Under the pieces are notes generated by a model. It was not told the DNA's origin, did no database searches, and saw nothing but the letters and a program-made list of their open reading frames with translations. Source: Zeus faber (lineage: Eukaryota; Chordata; Actinopteri; Zeiformes; Zeidae). Taken from it: a stretch of 64,000 nucleotides of DNA. Where the stretch lies: positions 1,984,001 through 2,048,000 of the forward strand of contig OY482855.1 in NCBI GenBank assembly GCA_960531495.1, written 5' to 3'. Every line of letters begins with the position of its first letter. Positions within the stretch are counted from its first letter, which is position 1. The position numbers were made by a program, and so were the translations under genes. Below are positions 20,815 through 34,790 of the stretch, piece by piece.

Positions 20815-23800
20815 TTAAAGAAAGAAAGATTGATTTAAAAAAGATTGAAAGAAATATTGAAAGAAAGATTGAAAAATTGAAAGATTGAAAGAAAGACTAA
20901 AAGAAAGAAAGAACGATTGAAAGAAAGATTGAAAGAAAGAAAGATTGAAAGTCATATAAATTGAAAGAAAGAATGAAAGAAAGATTGAACGATTAAAAGA
21001 AAGATTGAAAGAAAGAAAGATTGAAAGAAAGAATGAAAGACAGATTGAAAGAAAGAATGAAAGAAAGATTGAAAGAAAGAATGAAAGAATGAAAAAAAGA
21101 TTTAAAGATTGAAAGAAATATTGAAAGTAATAAAAATTTAAAGAAAGAATGAAAGAAAGATTGAAAGTAAGAAAGATTGAAAGAAAGATTGAAAGAACGA
21201 TTGATAGAAAGATTGAAAGATTGAAAGATTGAAAGAAAGATTGAAAAAAAGAATAAAAGAAAGATTGAAATAATGAAAGAAAGATTGAAAGAAATAATGA
21301 AAGAAGGAATGAAAGAATGAAAGAAAGATTGAAAGAAATATTGAAAGTAAGAAAGATTGAAAAAAAGAATGAAAGAAAGATTGAAAGAAAGATTGAAAGA
21401 AGGAATGAAAGCATGAAAGAAAGATTGAAAGATTGAAAGAAAGATTGAAAGAAATATTGAAAGAAAGAACGATTGAAAGAAAGAATGAAAGATTGAAAGA
21501 AAGATTGAAAGATTGAAAGAAAGATTGAAAAAATGAAAGATTGAAAGAAAGAATAAAAGAAAGATTGAATTACGATTGAAAGATTGAAAGAAAGAATGAA
21601 AGAAAGATTAAAGGAAGGAATGAAAGAATGAAAGAAAGATTGAAAGATTGAAAGAAATATTGAAAGGAAGAAAGATTGAAAGTAAGAAAGATTGAAAGAT
21701 TAAAAAAAAGAATAAAAGAAAGATTGAAAGATTGAAAAAAAGATTGAACGAAATAATGAAAGAAAGATTGAAAGAAATAATGAAAGAAGGAATGAAAGAA
21801 TGAAAGAAAGATTGAAAGAAATATTGAACGTAAGAAAGATTGAAAAAAAGAATGAATAAAAGATTGAAAGAAAGATTGAAAAAAAGAAAGATTTAAAGAA
21901 ATATTGAAAGAAAAATTTAAACAAAGATTGAAAGACTGAAAGAAAGATTGAATGAAAGAATGAAAGAAAGATTGAAAGAAAGATTGAAAGAAAGAACGAT
22001 TGAAAGTCATAAATTGAAAGAAAGAATGAAAGAAGATTGAAAGATTAAATGATTGAAAGAAAGATTGAAAGAAATAATGAAAGAAAGATTGAAAGAAATA
22101 ATGGAAGAAGTAATGAAAGAATGAAAGAAAGATTGAAAGAAATACTGAAAGTAAGAAAGATTGAAAAAAAGAATGAAAGAAAGATTGAAAGAAAGATGGA
22201 AAAAAGAAAGATTGAAAGAAATATTGAAAGAAAAATTTAAAGAAAGATTGAAAGATTGAAAGAAAGATTGAAAAAAAGAATAAAAGAAAGATTGAAAGAT
22301 TGAAAGAAAGATTGAAATAAATAATGAAAGAAAGATTAGAGGAAGGAATGAAAGAATGAAAGAAAGAAAGATTGAAAGATTGAAAAAAAGATTGAAAGAA
22401 ATAATGAAAGAAAGATTGAAAGAAATAATGAAAGAAGGAATGAAAGAATGAAAGAAAGATTGAAAGAAATATTGAAAGTAAGAAAGATTGAAAAAAAGAA
22501 TGAAAGAAAGATTGAAAGAAAGATTGAAAAAAAGAAAGATTTGAAGAAATATTGAAAGAAAAATTTAAACAAAGATTGAAAGAAAGAATGAAAGAAAGAT
22601 TGAAAGAAAGAATGAAAGAATGAAAAAAAGATTTAAAGAATGAAAGAAAGATTGAAAGAAAGATTGAAAGAAAGAAAGATTGAAAGTCATTTAAATAGAA
22701 AGAAAGAATGAAAGAAAGATTGAACGATTGAAAGAAAGATTGAAATAAAGAAAGATTGAAAGTAAGGATGAAAGACAGATTGAAAGAAAGAATGAAAGAA
22801 AGATTGAAAGAAAGAATGAAAGAATGAAAAAAAGATATAAAGATTGAAAGAAATATTGAAAGAAAGAAAGATTGAAAGTAATAAAAATTGAAAGAAAGAC
22901 TGAAAGAAAGATTGAAAGTAAGAAAGATTGAAAGAAAGATTGAAAGAAAGATTGAAAGATTGAAAGAAAGATTGAAAAAAGAATAAAAGAAAGATTGAAA
23001 GAAAGATTGAAATAAATAATGAAAGAAAGATTAAAGGAAGGAATGAAAGAATGAAAGAAAGATTGAAAGATTGAATGAAATATTGAAAGAAAGAAAGATT
23101 GAAAGTAAGAAAGATTGAAAGATTAAAAAAAAGATTGAACGAAATAATGAAAGAAAGATTGAAAGAAATAATGAAAGATTGAAAGAAAGAATGAAAGAAA
23201 GATTGAAAGAAAGAAAGATTGAAAGAAAGAATGAAAGACAGATTAAAAGAAAGAATGAAAGAAAGATTGAAAGAAAGAATGAAAGAATGAAAAAAAGATT
23301 TAAAGATTGAAAGAAGTATTGAAAGAAAGAAAGATTGAAAGTAATAAAAATTGAAAGAAAGACTGAAAGAAAGATTGAAAGTAAGAAAGATTGAAAAAAA
23401 GATTGAAAAGAAAGATTGATAGAAAGATTGAAAGATTGAAAGAAAGATTGAAAAAAACAATAAAAGAAAGATTGAAAGATTGAAAGAAAGATTGAAATAA
23501 ATAATGAAAGAAAGATTAAAGGAAGGAATGAAAGAATGAAAGAAAGATTGAAAGATTGAAAGAAATATTGAAAGAAAGAAAAATTGAAAGTAAGAAAGAT
23601 TGAAAGATTGAAATAAAGAATAAAAGAAAGATTGAAAGATTGAAAAAAAGATTGAAAGAAATAATGAAAGAAAGATTGAAAGAAATAATGAAAGAAGGAA
23701 TGAAAGAATGAAAGAAAGATTGAAAGAAATATTGAAAGTAAGAAAGATTGAAAAAAAGAATGAAAGAAAGATTGAAAGAAAGATTGAAAAAAAGAAAGAT

Positions 23801-26270
23801 TTAAAGAAATATTGAAAGAAAAATTTAAACAAAGATTGAAAGACTGAAAGAAAGATTGAAAGAAAGAATGAAAGAATGAAAGAAAGATTGAAAGAAAGAT
23901 TGAAAGAAAGAAAGATTGAAAGTCATATAAATTGAAAGAAAGAATGAAAGAAAGATTGAACGATTGAAAGAAAGATTGAAAGAAAGAAAGATTGAAAGAA
24001 AGAATGAAAGACAGATTGAAAGAAAGAATGAAAGAAAGATTGAAAGAAAGAATGAAAGAATGAAAAAAAGATTTAAAGATTGAAAGAAATATTGAAAGAA
24101 AGATTGAAAGTAATAAAAATTTAAAGAAAGAATGAAAGAAAGATTGAAAGTAAGAAAGATTGAGAGAAAGATTGAAAGAAAGATTGATAGAAAGATTGAA
24201 AGATTGAAAGATTGAAAGAAAGATTGAAAAAAAGAATAAAAGAAAGATTGAAAGATTGAAAAAAAGATTGAAAGAAATAATGAAAGAAAGATTGAAAGAA
24301 ATAATGAAAGAAGGAATGAAAGAATGAAAGAAAGATTGAAAGAAATATTGAAAGTAAGAAAGATTGAAAAAAAGAATGAAAGAAAGATTGAAAGAACGAT
24401 TGAAAAAAAGAAAGATTTAAAGAAATATTGAAAGAAAAATTTAAACAAAGATTGAAAGACTGAAAGAAAGATTGAAAGAAAGAATGAAAGAATGAAAGAA
24501 AGATTGAAAGAAAGATTGAAAGAAAGAAAGATTGAAAGTCATATAAATTGAAAGAAAGAATGAAAGAAAGATTGAACGATTGAAAGAAAGATTGAAAGAA
24601 AGAAAGATTGAAAGAAAGAATGAAAGACAGATTGAAAGAAAGAATGAAAGAAAGATTGAAAGAAAGAATGAAAGAATGAAAAAAAGATTTAAAGATTGAA
24701 AGAAATATTGAAAGTAATAAAAATTTAAAGAAAGAATTAAAGAAAGATTGAAAGTAAGAAAGATTGAAAGAAAGATTGAAAGAAAGAATGAAAGAAAGAT
24801 TAAAGGAAGGAATGAAAGAATGAAAGAAAGATTGAAAGATTGAAAGAAATATTGAAAGGAAGAAAGATTGAAAGTAAGAAAGATTGAAATATTAAAAAAA
24901 AGAATAAAAGAAAGATTGAAAGATTGAAAAAAAGATTGAACGAAATAATGAAAGAAAGATTGAAAGAAATAATGAAAGAAGGAATGAAAGAATGAAAGAA
25001 AGATTGAAAGAAATATTGAACGTAAGAAAGATTGAAAAAAAGAATGAATAAAAGATTGAAAGAAAGATTGAAAAAAAGAAAGATTTAAAGAAATATTGAA
25101 AGAAAAATTTAAACAAAGATTGAAAGACTGAAAGAAAGATTGAAAGAAAGAATGAAAGAATGAAAGAAAGATTGAAAGAAAGAAAGATTGAAAGTCATAT
25201 AAATTGAAAGAAAGAATGAAAGAAAGATTGAAAGATTAAATGATTGAAAGAAAGATTGAAAGAAAGATTGAAAAAAAGAAAGATTTGAAGAAATATTGAA
25301 AGAAAAATTTAAACAAAGATTGAAAGACTGAAAGAAAGATTGAAAGAAAGAATGAAAGAAAGATTGAAAGAAAGATTGAAAGAAAGAAAGATTGAAAGTC
25401 ATATAAATTGAAAGAAAGAATGAAAGAAAGATTGAAAGAAAGAATGAAAGAAATATTGAAAGAAAGAATGAAAAAAAGATTTAAAGAATGAAAGAAAGAT
25501 TGAAAGAAAGAAAGATTGAAAGTCATTTAAATAGAAAGAAAGAATGAAAGAAAGATTGAACGATTGAAAGAAAGATTGAAAGAAAGAATGAAAGAATGAA
25601 AAAAAGATATAAAGATTGAAAGAAATATTGAAAGAAAGAAAGATTGAAAGTAATAAAAATTGAAAGAAAAACTGAAAGAAAGATTGAAAGTAAGAAAGAT
25701 TGAAAGAAAGATTGAAAGAAAGATTGATAGAAAGATTGAAAGATTGAAAGATTGAAAGAAAGATTGAAAAAAAGAATAAAAGAAAGATTGAAAGAAAGAT
25801 TGAAATAAATAATGAAAGAAAGATTAAAGGAAGGAATGAAAGAATGAAAGAAAGATTGAAAGATTGAATGAAATATTGAAAGAAAGAAAGATTGAAAGTA
25901 AGAAAGATTGAAAGATTAAAAAAAAGAATAAAAGAAAGATTGAAAGATTGAAAAAAAGATTGAACGAAATAATGAAAGAAAGATTGAAAGAAATAATGAA
26001 AGATTGAAAGAAAGAATGAAAGAATGAAAGAAAGATTGAAAGAAAGAAAGATTGAAAGAAAGAATGAAAGACCGATTGAAAGAAAGAATGAAAGAAAGAT
26101 TGAAAGAAAGAATGAAAGAATGAAAAAAAGATTTAAAGATTGAAAGAAGTATTGAAAGAAAGAAAGATTGAAAGTAATAAAAATTGAAAGAAAGACTGAA
26201 AGAAAGATTGAAAGTAAGAAAGATTGAAAAAAAGATTGAAAAGAAAGATTGATAGAAAGATTGAAAGATT
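20815..26270 (+). repeat. Satellite array, family B block 1
   Basis: Same GAAA/GATT grammar, but the family A landmarks disappear and are replaced by gtcatataaattg, gtcataaattg, gtcatttaaatag, gtaataaaaattt, aggaaggaatg, gaacgaaataatg and aaaaatttaaacaaag. The gtcat landmark falls at about 20951, 22006, 22687, 23933, 24538, 25195, 25393 and 25518. Several spacings are near 600-660 bp, suggesting a B sub-unit of about 0.6 kb. No gene is seen. Confidence 0.85.
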
Positions 26271-28975
26271 GAAAGATTGAAATAAAGATTGAAAGTTTGA
26301 AAGAAAGATTGAAAGAAAGATTTAAAGAAAGAAAGATTGAAAGAAATATTGAAAGAAAGATTGAAAGAAATAACAAAAGAAAGATTGAAAGAAAGAATGA
26401 AAGAAAGATTGAACGATTGGAAGAAATATTGAAAGAAAGATAGATTGAAAGTAAGATAGATTGAAAGAAAGAATGAAAGAAAGAATGAAAGATTTAAAGA
26501 AAGAATGAAAGAAAGATTGAAAGATTGAAACATTGAAAGAAAGAATGAAAAAGATTGAAAGATTGAAAGAAAGATTTAAAGAAAGATTGAAAGACTGAAA
26601 GAAACAAAGATTGAAATAAAGAATGAAAGAAATATTGAAAGAAAGATTGAAAGAAAGAAAGATTGAATGATTGAATGATTGAAAGAAAGACTGAAAGAAA
26701 GAATGACGGACAGAAAGATTGAAAGAAAGAATGAAAGAAAGATTGAGAAAAAGATTGAAAGACTGAAAGAAAGAATGAAAGAAACATTGAAAGATTAAAC
26801 AATTGAAAGAAAGATTGCAAGAAAAATGGAAAGAATGAAAGATTGAAATAATAATTGAAAGTTTGAAAGAAAGATTGAAAGAAAGATTTAAAGAAAGGAA
26901 GATTGAAAGAAAGATTGAAAGAAATAACAAAAGAAAGATTGAAAGAAAGAATGAAAGAAAGATTGAACGATTGGAAGAAATATTGAAAGAAAGATAGATT
27001 GAAAGTAAGATAGATTGAAAGAAAGAATGAAAGAAAGATTGAAAGATTTAAAGAAAGAATGAAAGAAAGATTGAAAGATTGAAATATTGAAAAAAAGAAT
27101 GAAAGAAAGATTGAAAGATTGAAAGAAAGATTTAAAGAAAGATTGAAAGACTGAAAGAAACAAAGATTGAATTAAAGAATGAAAGAAAGATTGAAAGAAA
27201 GAAAGATTGAATGATTGAATGATTGAAAGAAAGACTGAAAGAAAGAATGACGGACAGAAAGATTGAAAGAAAGAATGAAAGAAAGATTGAAAAAAAGATT
27301 GAAAGACTGAAAGAAAGAATGAAAGAAACATTGAAAGATTAAACAATTGAAAGAAAGATTGCAAGAAAAATGGAAAGAATGAAAGATTGAAATAATGATT
27401 GAAAGTTTGAAAGAAAGTTTGAAAGAGAGATTTAAACAAAGAAAGATTGAAAGTAAGAAAGATAGAAAGAATGAATGAAAGAAATATTGAAATATTGAAA
27501 GAAAGATTGAATGTTTGAAAAAAGATTGAAAGTATTAAAGATCGAAAGAAATATTTAAAGAAAGATTGAAAGATTGAAAGAAAGAATGAAAGATTAAACA
27601 ATTGAAAGAAAGATTGGAAGAAAGATTGAAAGAAAGTTGGAAAGAAAGATTGAAAGAAAGAAAGATTGAAACAAATAATGAAAGAAAGATTGAACGATTG
27701 GAAGAAATATTGAAAGATAGAAAAATTGAAAGTAAGAAAGAATGAAAGCAAGATTGAAAGATTGAAAGAAAGAAAGATTGAAAGATAGATTGAAAAAAAG
27801 ATTGAAAGACTGAAAGAAAGAATGAAAGAAAGATTAAAAGATAGATGAAAGAAAGATTTATAGAAAGAAAGATTGAAAGAAATAACAAAAGAAAGATTGA
27901 AAGATTGGAAGAAATATTGAAAGATAGAAAAATTGAAAGTAAGAAAGATTGAAAGAAAGAATGAAAGAAAGATTGAAAGATTGAAAGAAAGAATGAAAGA
28001 AAGATTGAAAGATTGAAATATTGAAAGATAGAATGAGAGAAAGATTGAAAGATTGAAAGAAAGATTGAAAGAAAGATTGAAAGATTGAAAGAAAGATTGA
28101 ATGTTTGAAAGAAAGATTGAAAGAAAGATTTAAAGAAAGAAAGATTGAAAGAAATATTGAAAGAAAGATTGAAAGATTGAAAGAAAGATTGAAAGAAAGA
28201 TTGAACGATTGAAAGATTGAAAGAAAGATTGAATGTTTGAAAGAAAGATTGAAAGAAAGATTGAAAGAAAGAAAGATTGAAAGAAATAATGAAAGAAAGA
28301 TTGAACGATTGGAAGAAATATTGAAAGATAAAAAAATTGAAAGTAAGAAAGATTGAAAGAAATAATGAAAGAAAGATTGAAAGATTGAAAGAAAGATTGA
28401 AAGATTGAAATATTGAAAGATAGAATGAAAGAAAGATTGAAAGATTTAAAGAAAGATTGAAAGAAAGATTGAAAGATTGAAAGATTGAAAGAAAGATTGA
28501 ATGTTTGAAAGAAAGATTGAAAGAAAGATTGAAAGAAAGAAAGATTGAAAGAAAGAATGAAAGAAAGATTGAAAGATAGATGGAAAGAAAGATTGAAAGA
28601 AAGAAACATTGAAAGAATAACAAAAGAAAGATTGGAAGAAATATTGAAAGATAGAAAAATTGAAAGAAAGAAAGATTGAAAAAAAGAATTAAAGAAAGAT
28701 TGAAAGATTGAAAGAAAGAATGAAAGAAAGATTGAAAGATTGAAATATTGAAAGAAAGAATGAAAGAAAGATTGAAAGATTGAAATAAAGATTGAAAGTT
28801 TGAAAGAAAGATTGAAAGAAAGATTTAAAGAAAGAAAGATTGAAAGAAATATTGAAGGAAAGATTGAAAGATTGAAAGAAAGATTGAAAGAAAGAATGAA
28901 AGAAAGATTGAACGATTGAAATATTGAAATAAAGAATGAAAGTTTGAAAGAAAGATTGAAAGAAAGTTTTAAAGA
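26271..28975 (+). repeat. Family A block 2 (shortened)
   Basis: Returns to family A landmarks: gaacgattggaag, tgacggacag (26705 and 27250), gattaaacaattg, then the diagnostic head segment ending near 27888. After it, this block passes almost directly into the segment that in other copies lies about 1.5 kb further on. It therefore lacks the part found at about 18.5-20.05 kb, about 36.7-38.2 kb and about 51.8-53.3 kb. Confidence 0.82.
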
Positions 28976-31900
28976 AAGAAAGATTGAAGTAAAAAAGATT
29001 GAAAGAAATATTGAAAGAAAGATTGAAAAATTGAAAGATTGAAAGAAAGACTAAAAGAAAGAAAGAACGATTGAAAGAAAGATTGAAAGAAAGAAAGATT
29101 GAAAGTCATATAAATTGAAAGAAAGAATGAAAGAAAGATTGAACGATTAAAAGAAAGATTGAAAGAAAGAAAGATTGAAAGAAAGAATGAAAGACAGATT
29201 GAAAGAAAGAATGAAAGAAAGATTGAAAGAAAGAATGAAAGAATGAAAAAACGATTTAAAGATTGAAAGAAATATTGAAAGTAATAAAAATTTAAAGAAA
29301 GAATGAAAGAAAGATTGAAAGTAAGAAAGATTGAAAGAAAGATTGAAAGAACGATTGATAGAAAGATTGAAAGATTGAAAGATTGAAAGAAAGATTGAAA
29401 AAAAGAATAAAAGAAAGATTGAAATAATGAAAGAAAGATTGAAAGAAATAATGAAAGAAGGAATGAAAGAATGAAAGAAAGATTGAAAGAAATATTGAAA
29501 GTAAGAAAGATTGAAAAAAAGAATGAAAGAAAGATTGAAAGAAAGATTGAAAGAAGGAATGAAAGCATGAAAGAAAGATTGAAAGATTGAAAGAAAGATT
29601 GAAAGAAATATTGAAAGAAAGAACGATTGAAAGAAAGAATGAAAGATTGAAAGAAAGATTGAAAGATTGAAAGAAAGATTGAAAAAATGAAAGATTGAAA
29701 GAAAGAATAAAAGAAAGATTGAATTACGATTGAAAGATTGAAAGAAAGAATGAAAGAAAGATTAAAGGAAGGAATGAAAGAATGAAAGAAAGATTGAAAG
29801 ATTGAAAGAAATATTGAAAGGAAGAAAGATTGAAAGTAAGAAAGATTGAAAGATTAAAAAAAGAATAAAAGAAAGATTGAAAGATTGAAAAAAAGATTGA
29901 ACGAAATAATGAAAGAAAGATTGAAAGAAATAATGAAAGAAGGAATGAAAGAATGAAAGAAAGATTGAAAGAAATATTGAACGTAAGAAAGATTGAAAAA
30001 AAGAATGAATAAAAGATTGAAAGAAAGATTGAAAAAAAGAAAGATTTAAAGAAATATTGAAAGAAAAATTTAAACAAAGATTGAAAGACTGAAAGAAAGA
30101 TTGAATGAAAGAATGAAAGAAAGATTGAAAGAAAGATTGAAAGAAAGAACGATTGAAAGTCATAAATTGAAAGAAAGAATGAAAGAAGATTGAAAGATTA
30201 AATGATTGAAAGAAAGATTGAAAGAAATAATGAAAGAAAGATTGAAAGAAATAATGGAAGAAGTAATGAAAGAATGAAAGAAAGATTGAAAGAAATACTG
30301 AAAGTAAGAAAGATTGAAAAAAAGAATGAAAGAAAGATTGAAAGAAAGATGGAAAAAAGAAAGATTGAAAGAAATATTGAAAGAAAAATTTAAAGAAAGA
30401 TTGAAAGATTGAAAGAAAGATTGAAAAAAAGAATAAAAGAAAGATTGAAAGATTGAAAGAAAGATTGAAATAAATAATGAAAGAAAGATTAGAGGAAGGA
30501 ATGAAAGAATGAAAGAAAGAAAGATTGAAAGATTAAAAAAAAGATTGAAAGAAATATTGAAAGAAAGATTGAAAAATTGAAAGATTGAAAGAAAGACTAA
30601 AAGAAAGAAAGAACGATTGAAAGAAAGATTGAAAGAAAGAAAGATTGAAAGTCATATAAATTGAAAGAAAGAATGAAAGAAAGATTGAACGATTAAAAGA
30701 AAGATTGAAAGAAAGAAAGATTGAAAGAAAGAATGAAAGACAGATTGAAAGAAAGAATGAAAGAAAGATTGAAAGAAAGAATGAAAGAATGAAAAAACGA
30801 TTTAAAGATTGAAAGAAATATTGAAAGTAATAAAAATTTAAAGAAAGAATGAAAGAAAGATTGAAAGTAAGAAAGATTGAAAGAAAGATTGAAAGAACGA
30901 TTGATAGAAAGATTGAAAGATTGAAAGATTGAAAGAAAGATTGAAAAAAAGAATAAAAGAAAGATTGAAATAATGAAAGAAAGATTGAAAGAAATAATGA
31001 AAGAAGGAATGAAAGAATGAAAGAAAGATTGAAAGAAATATTGAAAGTAAGAAAGATTGAAAAAAAGAATGAAAGAAAGATTGAAAGAAAGATTGAAAGA
31101 AGGAATGAAAGCATGAAAGAAAGATTGAAAGATTGAAAGAAAGATTGAAAGAAATATTGAAAGAAAGAACGATTGAAAGAAAGAATGAAAGATTGAAAGA
31201 AAGATTGAAAGATTGAAAGAAAGATTGAAAAAATGAAAGATTGAAAGAAAGAATAAAAGAAAGATTGAATTACGATTGAAAGATTGAAAGAAAGAATGAA
31301 AGAAAGATTAAAGGAAGGAATGAAAGAATGAAAGAAAGATTGAAAGATTGAAAGAAATATTGAAAGGAAGAAAGATTGAAAGTAAGAAAGATTGAAAGAT
31401 TAAAAAAAGAATAAAAGAAAGATTGAAAGATTGAAAAAAAGATTGAACGAAATAATGAAAGAAAGATTGAAAGAAATAATGAAAGAAGGAATGAAAGAAT
31501 GAAAGAAAGATTGAAAGAAATATTGAACGTAAGAAAGATTGAAAAAAAGAATGAATAAAAGATTGAAAGAAAGATTGAAAAAAAGAAAGATTTAAAGAAA
31601 TATTGAAAGAAAAATTTAAACAAAGATTGAAAGACTGAAAGAAAGATTGAATGAAAGAATGAAAGAAAGATTGAAAGAAAGATTGAAAGAAAGAACGATT
31701 GAAAGTCATAAATTGAAAGAAAGAATGAAAGAAGATTGAAAGATTAAATGATTGAAAGAAAGATTGAAAGAAATAATGAAAGAAAGATTGAAAGAAATAA
31801 TGGAAGAAGTAATGAAAGAATGAAAGAAAGATTGAAAGAAATACTGAAAGTAAGAAAGATTGAAAAAAAGAATGAAAGAAAGATTGAAAGAAAGATGGAA

Positions 31901-34790
31901 AAAAGAAAGATTGAAAGAAATATTGAAAGAAAAATTTAAAGAAAGATTGAAAGATTGAAAGAAAGATTGAAAAAAAGAATAAAAGAAAGATTGAAAGATT
32001 GAAAGAAAGATTGAAATAAATAATGAAAGAAAGATTAGAGGAAGGAATGAAAGAATGAAAGAAAGAAAGATTGAAAGATTAAAAAAAAGATTGAAAGAAA
32101 TAATGAAAGAAAGATTGAAAGAAATAATGAAAGAAGGAATGAAAGAATGAAAGAAAGATTGAAAGAAATATTGAAAGTAAGAAAGATTGAAAAAAAGAAT
32201 GAAAGAAAGATTGAAAGAAAGATTGAAAAAAAGAAAGATTTGAAGAAATATTGAAAGAAAAATTTAAACAAAGATTGAAAGAAAGAATGAAAGAAAGATT
32301 GAAAGAAAGAATGAAAGAATGAAAAAAAGATTTAAAGAATGAAAGAAAGATTGAAAGAAAGATTGAAAGAAAGAAAGATTGAAAGTCATTTAAATAGAAA
32401 GAAAGAATGAAAGAAAGATTGAACGATTGAAAGAAAGATTGAAATAAAGAAAGATTGAAAGAAAGGATGAAAGACAGATTGAAAGAAAGAATGAAAGAAA
32501 GATTGAAAGAAAGAATGAAAGAATGAAAAAAAGATATAAAGATTGAAAGAAATATTGAAAGAAAGAAAGATTGAAAGTAATAAAAATTGAAAGAAAGATT
32601 GAAAGAAAGATTGAAAGATTGAAAGAAAGATTGAAAAAAAGAATAAAAGAAAGATTGAAAGAAAGATTGAAATAAATAATGAAAGAAAGATTAAAGGAAG
32701 GAATGAAAGAATGAAAGAAAGATTGAAAGATTGAATGAAATATTGAAAGAAAGAAAGATTGAAAGTAAGAAAGATTGAAAGATTAAAAAAAAGATTGAAC
32801 GAAATAATGAAAGAAAGATTGAAAGAAATAATGAAAGATTGAAAGAAAGAATGAAAGAAAGATTGAAAGAAAGAAAGATTGAAAGAAAGAATGAAAGACA
32901 GATTAAAAGAAAGAATGAAAGAAAGATTGAAAGAAAGAATGAAAGAATGAAAAAAAGATTTAAAGATTGAAAGAAGTATTGAAAGAAAGAAAGATTGAAA
33001 GTAATAAAAATTGAAAGAAAGACTGAAAGAAAGATTGAAAGTAAGAAAGATTGAAAAAAAGATTGAAAAGAAAGATTGATAGAAAGATTGAAAGATTGAA
33101 AGAAAGATTGAAAAAAACAATAAAAGAAAGATTGAAAGATTGAAAGAAAGATTGAAATAAATAATGAAAGAAAGATTAAAGGAAGGAATGAAAGAATGAA
33201 AGAAAGATTGAAAGATTGAAAGAAATATTGAAAGAAAGAAAAATTGAAAGTAAGAAAGATTGAAAGATTGAAATAAAGAATAAAAGAAAGATTGAAAGAT
33301 TGAAAAAAAGATTGAAAGAAATAATGAAAGAAAGATTGAAAGAAATAATGAAAGAAGGAATGAAAGAATGAAAGAAAGATTGAAAGAAATATTGAAAGTA
33401 AGAAAGATTGAAAAAAAGAATGAAAGAAAGATTGAAAGAAAGATTGAAAAAAAGAAAGATTTAAAGAAATATTGAAAGAAAAATTTAAACAAAGATTGAA
33501 AGACTGAAAGAAAGATTGAAAGAAAGAATGAAAGAATGAAAGAAAGATTGAAAGAAAGATTGAAAGAAAGAAAGATTGAAAGTCATATAAATTGAAAGAA
33601 AGAATGAAAGAAAGATTGAACGATTGAAAGAAAGATTGAAAGAAAGAAAGATTGAAAGAAAGAATGAAAGACAGATTGAAAGAAAGAATGAAAGAAAGAT
33701 TGAAAGAAAGAATGAAAGAATGAAAAAAAGATTTAAAGATTGAAAGAAATATTGAAAGTAATAAAAATTTAAAGAAAGAATTAAAGAAAGATTGAAAGTA
33801 AGAAAGATTGAAAGAAAGATTGAAAGAAAGAATGAAAGAAAGATTAAAGGAAGGAATGAAAGAATGAAAGAAAGATTGAAAGATTGAAAGAAATATTGAA
33901 AGGAAGAAAGATTGAAAGTAAGAAAGATTGAAAGATTAAAAAAAAGAATAAAAGAAAGATTGAAAGATTGAAAAAAAGATTGAACGAAATAATGAAAGAA
34001 AGATTGAAAGAAATAATGAAAGAAGGAATGAAAGAATGAAAGAAAGATTGAAAGAAATATTGAACGTAAGAAAGATTGAAAAAAAGAATGAATAAAAGAT
34101 TGAAAGAAAGATTGAAAAAAAGAAAGATTTAAAGAAATATTGAAAGAAAAATTTAAACAAAGATTGAAAGACTGAAAGAAAGATTGAAAGAAAGAATGAA
34201 AGAATGAAAGAAAGATTGAAAGAAAGAAAGATTGAAAGTCATATAAATTGAAAGAAAGAATGAAAGAAAGATTGAAAGATTAAATGATTGAAAGAAAGAT
34301 TGAAAGAAAGATTGAAAAAAAGAAAGATTTGAAGAAATATTGAAAGAAAAATTTAAACAAAGATTGAAAGACTGAAAGAAAGATTGAAAGAAAGAATGAA
34401 AGAAAGATTGAAAGAAAGATTGAAAGAAAGAATGAAAGAAGGAATGAAAGAATGAAAGAAAGATTGAAAGAAATATTGAAAGTAAGAAAGATTGAAAAAA
34501 AGAATGAAAGAAAGATTGAAAGAAAGATTGAAAGAAGGAATGAAAGCATGAAAGAAAGAAAGAAAGATTGAAAGAAAGAATGAAAGACCGATTGAAAGAA
34601 AGAATGAAAGAAAGATTGAAAGAAAGAATGAAAGAATGAAAAAAAGATTTAAAGATTGAAAGAAGTATTGAAAGAAAGAAAGATTGAAAGTAATAAAAAT
34701 TGAAAGAAAGACTGAAAGAAAGATTGAAAGTAAGAAAGATTGAAAAAAAGATTGAAAAGAAAGATTGATAGAAAGATTGAAAGATTGAAA
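28976..34790 (+). repeat. Family B block 2
   Basis: Copy of family B block 1, shifted by about 8153 bp over the first part (for example matching sequence at 22049 and 30202). It carries an internal 1546-bp tandem duplication, so later parts are shifted by about 9699 bp. The gtcat landmark falls at about 29105, 30158, 30650, 31705, 32393, 33588 and 34248. No gene is seen. Confidence 0.85.
28990..32081 (+). repeat. 1546-bp tandem duplication inside B block 2
   Basis: About 28990-30535 and about 30536-32081 are near-identical direct copies at offset 1546. The matching landmarks are gactaaaag (29050 and 30596), gaattacgattg (about 29722 and 31268) and gaaatactgaaag (about 30293 and 31839). Several frames translate to the same peptide in both copies over 60-190 codons. 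The rare gaattacgattg variant is otherwise seen only near 21570, the equivalent place in B block 1. The equivalent places at about 39.75, 54.92 and 57.46 kb have gaaagaacgattg instead. Confidence 0.88.

Noticed and set aside
20940-21000. TATA-like sequence in gtcatataaattg as a promoter
   Set aside because: It recurs dozens of times as part of family B, lies in no genic context, and has no other promoter feature.
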